Positions 61,218 through 64,000 of a stretch of 64,000 nt of DNA are shown here, one piece after another. Numbering within the stretch: the first letter of the stretch is position 1; each line of letters begins with the position of its first letter. Location: IMG/VR virus record IMGVR_UViG_3300042554_002903, positions 1 to 64,000 of that record; one strand, written 5' to 3'. The notes beneath the pieces are model-generated. The model was given only the letters and a program-made list of their open reading frames with translations, was not told the origin of the DNA and made no database searches. Position numbers and translations under genes: made by a program. Source of the DNA: a virus.

Positions 61218-61453
61218 GCTTTTTCTTCAGTTTCTTCCGGGCTTTGGATGGGCCTCACACTAAGGAGAACCGTACCTATCTCAGTAGCTGTAACTCGAGT
61301 AGACGCTATACGCTCAAGAAGAGACATAATAGCGTGGTAATGCTTCCAGCGATAGAAGTTAAAAGGGCTTACACCCAGTGTTTCCGCCACTTTCTTCGCG
61401 GTGTATCCCAGGGAGTAGAGGTGGGGGTACTCCTTTTTGCTTTTAATACGCAT
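61214..61453 (-). CDS. small HTH DNA-binding protein
   Basis: 79 residues from ATG 61453 (MRIKSKKEYPHLYSLGYTAKKVAETLGV). A helix-turn-helix is clear: SLGYTAKKVAETLGVSPFNFYRWK. A longer in-frame start upstream would lie inside the promoter. It ends in the promoter of the next gene, carries a GATGGGCCTCACAC motif copy near its 3' end, and borders the gene-poor region. A plausible phage regulator and a candidate binder of the dispersed motif. Confidence 0.7.
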   Translation of the reverse strand: MRIKSKKEYPHLYSLGYTAKKVAETLGVSPFNFYRWKHYHAIMSLLERIASTRVTATEIGTVLLSVRPIQSPEETEEKA

Positions 61454-61456
61454 ATT

Positions 61457-61488
61457 CAAATATACAAATATTGTAGGTATAATACAAA
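61457..61488 (-). promoter_or_regulatory. TTTG-N20-TATATTTG promoter of the HTH gene
   Basis: Minus strand TTTG (61488-61485), 20 bp, TATATTTG (61464-61457), three bases before the HTH start. The transcript may be leaderless or very short in its leader. Confidence 0.75.
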
Positions 61489-61545
61489 TGGGATGTCGTT
61501 TTTCCCGAGGAAACACTTTTTGGTGAGGAAGTAAGGGTGCTGCCT

Positions 61546-61588
61546 AAAAAAAGGCCCGGGGGTAGAAATGAGCCGGCCCCCTTTTTTT
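61546..61588. terminator. strong G/C hairpin, terminator-like
   Basis: A7, then GGCCCGGGGG...CCGGCCCCC, then T7. Isolates the HTH gene from the region to its right. No gene clearly ends here, so what it terminates is unclear. Confidence 0.6.
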
Positions 61589-62291
61589 ACCGGGGGGTGT
61601 GGGAAGAGGATGGCTGGGAAAGAATGCCTGGAAATAAAAAGTCCTGCGGGAGTGAGTGGTAAACGATATAGATCATGGCAGTTCGGCTCCGGTTAAAAAT
61701 AGCCCCGGCCCGATTCGTTCAGCCCGTCACACAATACGCGACGCAATACAGCGAGCCTACATACATACACATTACGAATTGAAACCCGTTAACAATCGAA
61801 CCACCATTTACATCTAATTAATTGATTTAAAACAAGTTAGCGAAGCGCAGCCAGCGAATAAAACTTAAATAATTACTGTAAGTAACCCCCTCTAACTCAT
61901 TGATTACCAACGACTTACACCAGCGATTCGATGAAAATTTTTACCCGATTTTTGAATAAAAAAAGGGAAACTACAGAAACGTTTTTTATATCCGCACCTT
62001 AAAAACCGCGCTATCATTGGCTTATAAGGAAACTCATTGAAAACCAACACTTTACATACATAGCAAAAAAAGATATAAAGCATTGAAAACCACCACTTTA
62101 CACTATTTCACATTTTACATATATAAGGAGTAAACAAAACAAGTAAACCCGAAAAAATTAAAAGCCTTGCTACCATTGGCTTTAGTCGTTTGTAAACACT
62201 TATCTTTAATTTTTTATAAAAATAATTTGCTTTACCCATTGCCATATCAATCGGCTGTATTAATATTGCAGCACCATTTAATATTTACACA
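61589..62291. other. gene-free, repeat-bearing region (possible origin or control region)
   Basis: No ORF worth calling on either strand. The left part is G/C-rich, the right part A/T-rich. A 22-bp direct repeat CATTGAAAACCAMCACTTTACA occurs at 62035-62056 and 62081-62102 (one mismatch). CTATCATTGGCTT (from 62011) and CTACCATTGGCTT (from 62170) are a second near-repeat pair, the latter within an AAAGCC/GGCTTT hairpin. The dispersed motif is absent. Such repeats beside an A/T-rich stretch can mark an iteron-type origin, but no initiator is recognised. A weak -7 (TAATATTG, 62261) precedes the gene at 62292. Confidence 0.45.
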
Positions 62292-62909
62292 ATGAAAAAT
62301 TCAAACATTCAAAAGGCGCAAAATGAGACAGCGCAAAAGTCTCAATCCATTTCGCTGATGGTATTAATCGACTGTGAAACCAATCATGAAACTAAAGAAG
62401 TTGCGCAATTCGTAGCTATTGCCAATACTACTGAAACGGTGAATCAGCAAGCGGGCAAAATCTTTACCGCTGCAAGAGTAGCGGCACGCAATGCCATTCA
62501 ATCCGGTTATAAAGTCAAGGAACTGAAAAAGGTAAAAGATAGTGAAGACAGTCAAGTAATTGCGCGCAAAGTCCGCGAATCAGATTTTCGCATCACCATT
62601 GCACTGAATTACAGTACCGATGATGAGCAAATTTTGGGTAAAATTGTATCTTTGCCCTTTGCATTCACGGACGGGCAAAAGGTGCGGAAATCGGCTATTG
62701 ACTTTATCAATGCTCTTTTATCGGCTCCCATTGACAGGGCGCACGATGAATTAATTGAATCTTCTCTATTCACTGACAACCTGAAAGTAAAAGAAGTTCC
62801 GACGGTAACAAAGGACGGTAAGCAAACGGTTCGCAAAGTGGCGGACGTGCCTCAATTGGCTGACTTCCGTCGCTTCCTTGACTCTCCTTTGTCAATTGCG
62901 CTGAATTAA
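62292..62909 (+). CDS. unknown protein, 205 aa
   Basis: 205 residues, alpha/beta, Gln-rich start (NIQKAQNETAQKSQSISLMVL), later VSLPFAFTDGQKVRKSAIDFINALLSAP. It stands alone between two long non-coding stretches. Codon choice looks different from the phage neighbours and no motif copy lies in or near it, so it may come from another element. Not recognised. Confidence 0.6.
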   Translation: MKNSNIQKAQNETAQKSQSISLMVLIDCETNHETKEVAQFVAIANTTETVNQQAGKIFTAARVAARNAIQSGYKVKELKKVKDSEDSQVIARKVRESDFRITIALNYSTDDEQILGKIVSLPFAFTDGQKVRKSAIDFINALLSAPIDRAHDELIESSLFTDNLKVKEVPTVTKDGKQTVRKVADVPQLADFRRFLDSPLSIALN

Positions 62910-62915
62910 GGCGCG

Positions 62916-62995
62916 ACGGTGCAACGTGCTGAAATAAGGCACTGACTGCGAAAGTATTGCACCGTGCAAAATTAGAGTATTTATACTCTTGTTTT
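62916..62995 (+). terminator. paired hairpins after the 205-aa gene
   Basis: ACGGTGCAA/TTGCACCGT (62916-62924 with 62957-62965) encloses a GTGC/GCAC hairpin, followed by GAGTAT/ATACTC (62975-62988) and a T-rich run. The second stem is a likely terminator; the first may be part of it or of the RNA that follows. Confidence 0.55.
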
Positions 62996-63492
62996 ACGTT
63001 CTTTACAAATACCGTTTCAGAGTGCCTGAATTAAGTTTCACGGGCAAAGAATGCACAAGGCTACAAGGTTTTAATATCTGCAAAGTGAGTTAAAGTGTAA
63101 CGGTTAAGGTAATGCCATTCTATTAATGCCATTGTAAGGAGTAAGAAAGACCGTGTGACGGGGTCTGAATCAGCGATTCGCAAACCGTAATTTATTAAAG
63201 AGTCTTATATAAGTCAGGTTGATGAAATTAGGACAGGCGAATTAAAATAGAACGCTAAAGGCATAACGGCACTGCAATACCCCGTAATAATGACAGCACG
63301 TTGAATAGGCTAACTTTTATGCCTGATTCAGTCAGCCGTCCGCCCTTAATTCATGTGACAGGGCAGCGCAAAATAAGATATAAATAAGCGCAATAAAAGC
63401 AAAAGGAGCTTTTAAAAATGTAAACAAAAAAATAAGAGTCTATATTATACCATTACATTTGGGGGCTGGCTTTAATTAGTCAGTCCCTTTTT
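62996..63492 (+). ncRNA. large structured RNA candidate with terminator
   Basis: About 500 bases without a plausible ORF, yet dense in exact complementary segments: AACGGTT/AACCGT (63099-63105 with 63183-63188) closing a multiloop that holds AGACC/GGTCT (63148-63166) and GAATC/GATTC (63167-63179); AGGCATAA/TTATGCCT (63259-63266 with 63317-63324); GCCCT/AGGGC (63342-63364); AAAAGC/GCTTTT (63395-63413). It ends in a 10-bp terminator stem with T5 (63462-63487). Phages with tRNA clusters often carry large RNAs such as GOLLD or ROOL. Identity with these is untested. Confidence 0.5.
63462..63492 (+). terminator. rho-independent terminator of the structured RNA
   Basis: GGGGCTGGCT/AGTCAGTCCC stem of 10 bp (two G.U), 6-base loop, then TTTTT. 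Confidence 0.8.
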
Positions 63493-63509
63493 GTGTGGTA
63501 TCTCTACTA

Positions 63510-63530
63510 CTCATGTGAACCATACATGAG
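63510..63530. repeat. inverted repeat CTCATG...CATGAG
   Basis: CTCATG (63510-63515) and CATGAG (63525-63530) with 9 bases between, about 10 bases before a motif copy (GTGAGACCCATCG, from 63542). Could be an operator. No strong promoter is seen; a weak TTACTTTG lies at 63578. Confidence 0.4.
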
Positions 63531-63666
63531 GTGCAATATATGTGAGACCCATCGCAAAAGTTAAAACGTGTATGCGTTTACTTTGCGCCCGTCTCATAGG
63601 TTGTGCAGGTTTGCCCGTTATGCTTGACACCATTGCGGACGGTTTCAATTGCCGTGCAGCCACTAC

Positions 63667-63696
63667 GCCCATCACTCAAATGTGGTGGGCTTTTTT
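63667..63696 (+). terminator. terminator abutting a start codon (attenuator-like)
   Basis: GCCCATCA/TGGTGGGC (63667-63674 with 63683-63690, one G.T), then T6, and the next ATG begins at 63697 right after the T-run. A transcript starting near 63590 would end before the gene unless the hairpin is opened. Confidence 0.65.
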
Positions 63697-63885
63697 ATGC
63701 AGAAAAATATAACAATCGAGATTCCAGAAAGTGTGGATATCTCACACATGGTGCAAGTCATTGCTTTTGCTTGTCTATACTCAGATCATGTTACACCTGA
63801 CGAGTATGAAGTTCTTTGTGACATACTTAAACAATTAACTGATGAGCCTGTGGAAATACCTAATGCTATGTTTGAAAATAAGTGA
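63697..63885 (+). CDS. unknown small protein, 62 aa
   Basis: 62 residues from ATG 63697 (MQKNITIEIPESVD). A longer in-frame start would read through the terminator hairpin. A beta strand then helices (MVQVIAFACLYSDHVTPDEYEVLCDIL). Its stop TGA is part of a motif copy GTGAGACCCAATG that also carries the next start. Confidence 0.6.
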   Translation: MQKNITIEIPESVDISHMVQVIAFACLYSDHVTPDEYEVLCDILKQLTDEPVEIPNAMFENK

Positions 63886-63891
63886 GACCCA

Positions 63892-64000
63892 ATGCGATTA
63901 ATAAAATTAACCAATGACGGCCCAGATAAAACATGTAATGTATGGGTCAATCCTGCTGAAATTGTGTGGATTCGTAAACATTCTGAATCCGTTACTCTTT
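63892..64000 (+). CDS. FlbD-like small protein, cut by the window end
   Basis: 36 residues visible (MRLIKLTNDG...VNPAEIVWIRKHSESVTL). The pattern 'xIKLTxxxG...xNPxxIxxIxxxxxxVxL' is that of small FlbD-like/SwrD-like proteins found in many phages; function unknown. The ATG lies in a copy of the dispersed motif shared with the previous stop. Confidence 0.55.
   Translation, partial: MRLIKLTNDGPDKTCNVWVNPAEIVWIRKHSESVTL

Overview
The window is the greater part of a large tailed-phage (podovirus-like) genome infecting a Bacteroidota host. The host call rests on promoters: at about nineteen places, on both strands, there is a -33 TTG element exactly 20 bp from a -7 TAnnTTTG element (TTTG-N20-TAnnTTTG, or the equivalent TTGAC-N18-TAnnTTTG), which is the housekeeping promoter type of Bacteroidota. 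Lipoprotein signals and A-rich leaders fit. No family assignment is claimed. The order portal, scaffold-like protein, capsid, connectors, a very large virion protein and a distant terminase recalls crAss-like and Cellulophaga podoviruses.

Layout. (1) 0-16.3 kb, plus strand: a tightly overlapping early/replication operon with small unknown proteins, a SprT-like metalloprotein, a YopX-family moron, a double ribbon-helix-helix-like protein beside a short serine recombinase, a DnaA domain-IV protein, a helicase-loader-like protein, a T7 gp4-like primase-helicase and a family B DNA polymerase. (2) 16.2-49.4 kb, minus strand, read right to left: portal, scaffold-like protein, major capsid protein, a capsid-associated protein, connector proteins, a 1,399-residue tail/muzzle-like protein, two internal proteins, a 2,567-residue polyvalent ejected protein, tail-fibre and collagen-like adhesins, a lysis cassette with a one-gene spanin, a glycosyltransferase, a phosphoesterase, DUF3310, a degenerate amidase, and small and large terminase. 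(3) 50.1-60.2 kb, plus strand: small early genes under strong promoters, SSB-like protein, YqaJ exonuclease, HNH protein, endolysin, DUF3850 and a tRNA cluster; RusA and a neighbour lie on the minus strand inside it. (4) 60.3-61.5 kb, minus strand: a small operon and an HTH protein. (5) 61.5-63.6 kb: a gene-poor stretch of different texture with one unknown gene, tandem repeats and a strongly folded RNA of about 0.5-0.6 kb ending in a terminator.

The most striking feature is a dispersed asymmetric motif, consensus about GGWTGGGTCTCAC (core TGGGNCTCMC). By eye there are about 44 copies of GGGTCTC or its complement (about 8 would be expected by chance) and roughly 100 including GGGCCTC, GGGGCTC and CGGNCTC variants. 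Copies lie inside genes, between genes and in promoters. In four early promoters the motif ends exactly 2 bp before the -7 element, and in the portal promoter it overlaps the -33 element. This looks like an operator/stoperator system of the kind known for the repressor of mycobacteriophage L5, here in a Bacteroidota phage. The orientation of the motif changes near 49.5-50.2 kb and again between 61.3 and 63.5 kb, rather than at the transcription switch at 16.2 kb, so a replication or packaging role is also possible.

All counts are hand counts from reading the sequence. No database search or folding program was run. Protein family calls come from recognised motifs.
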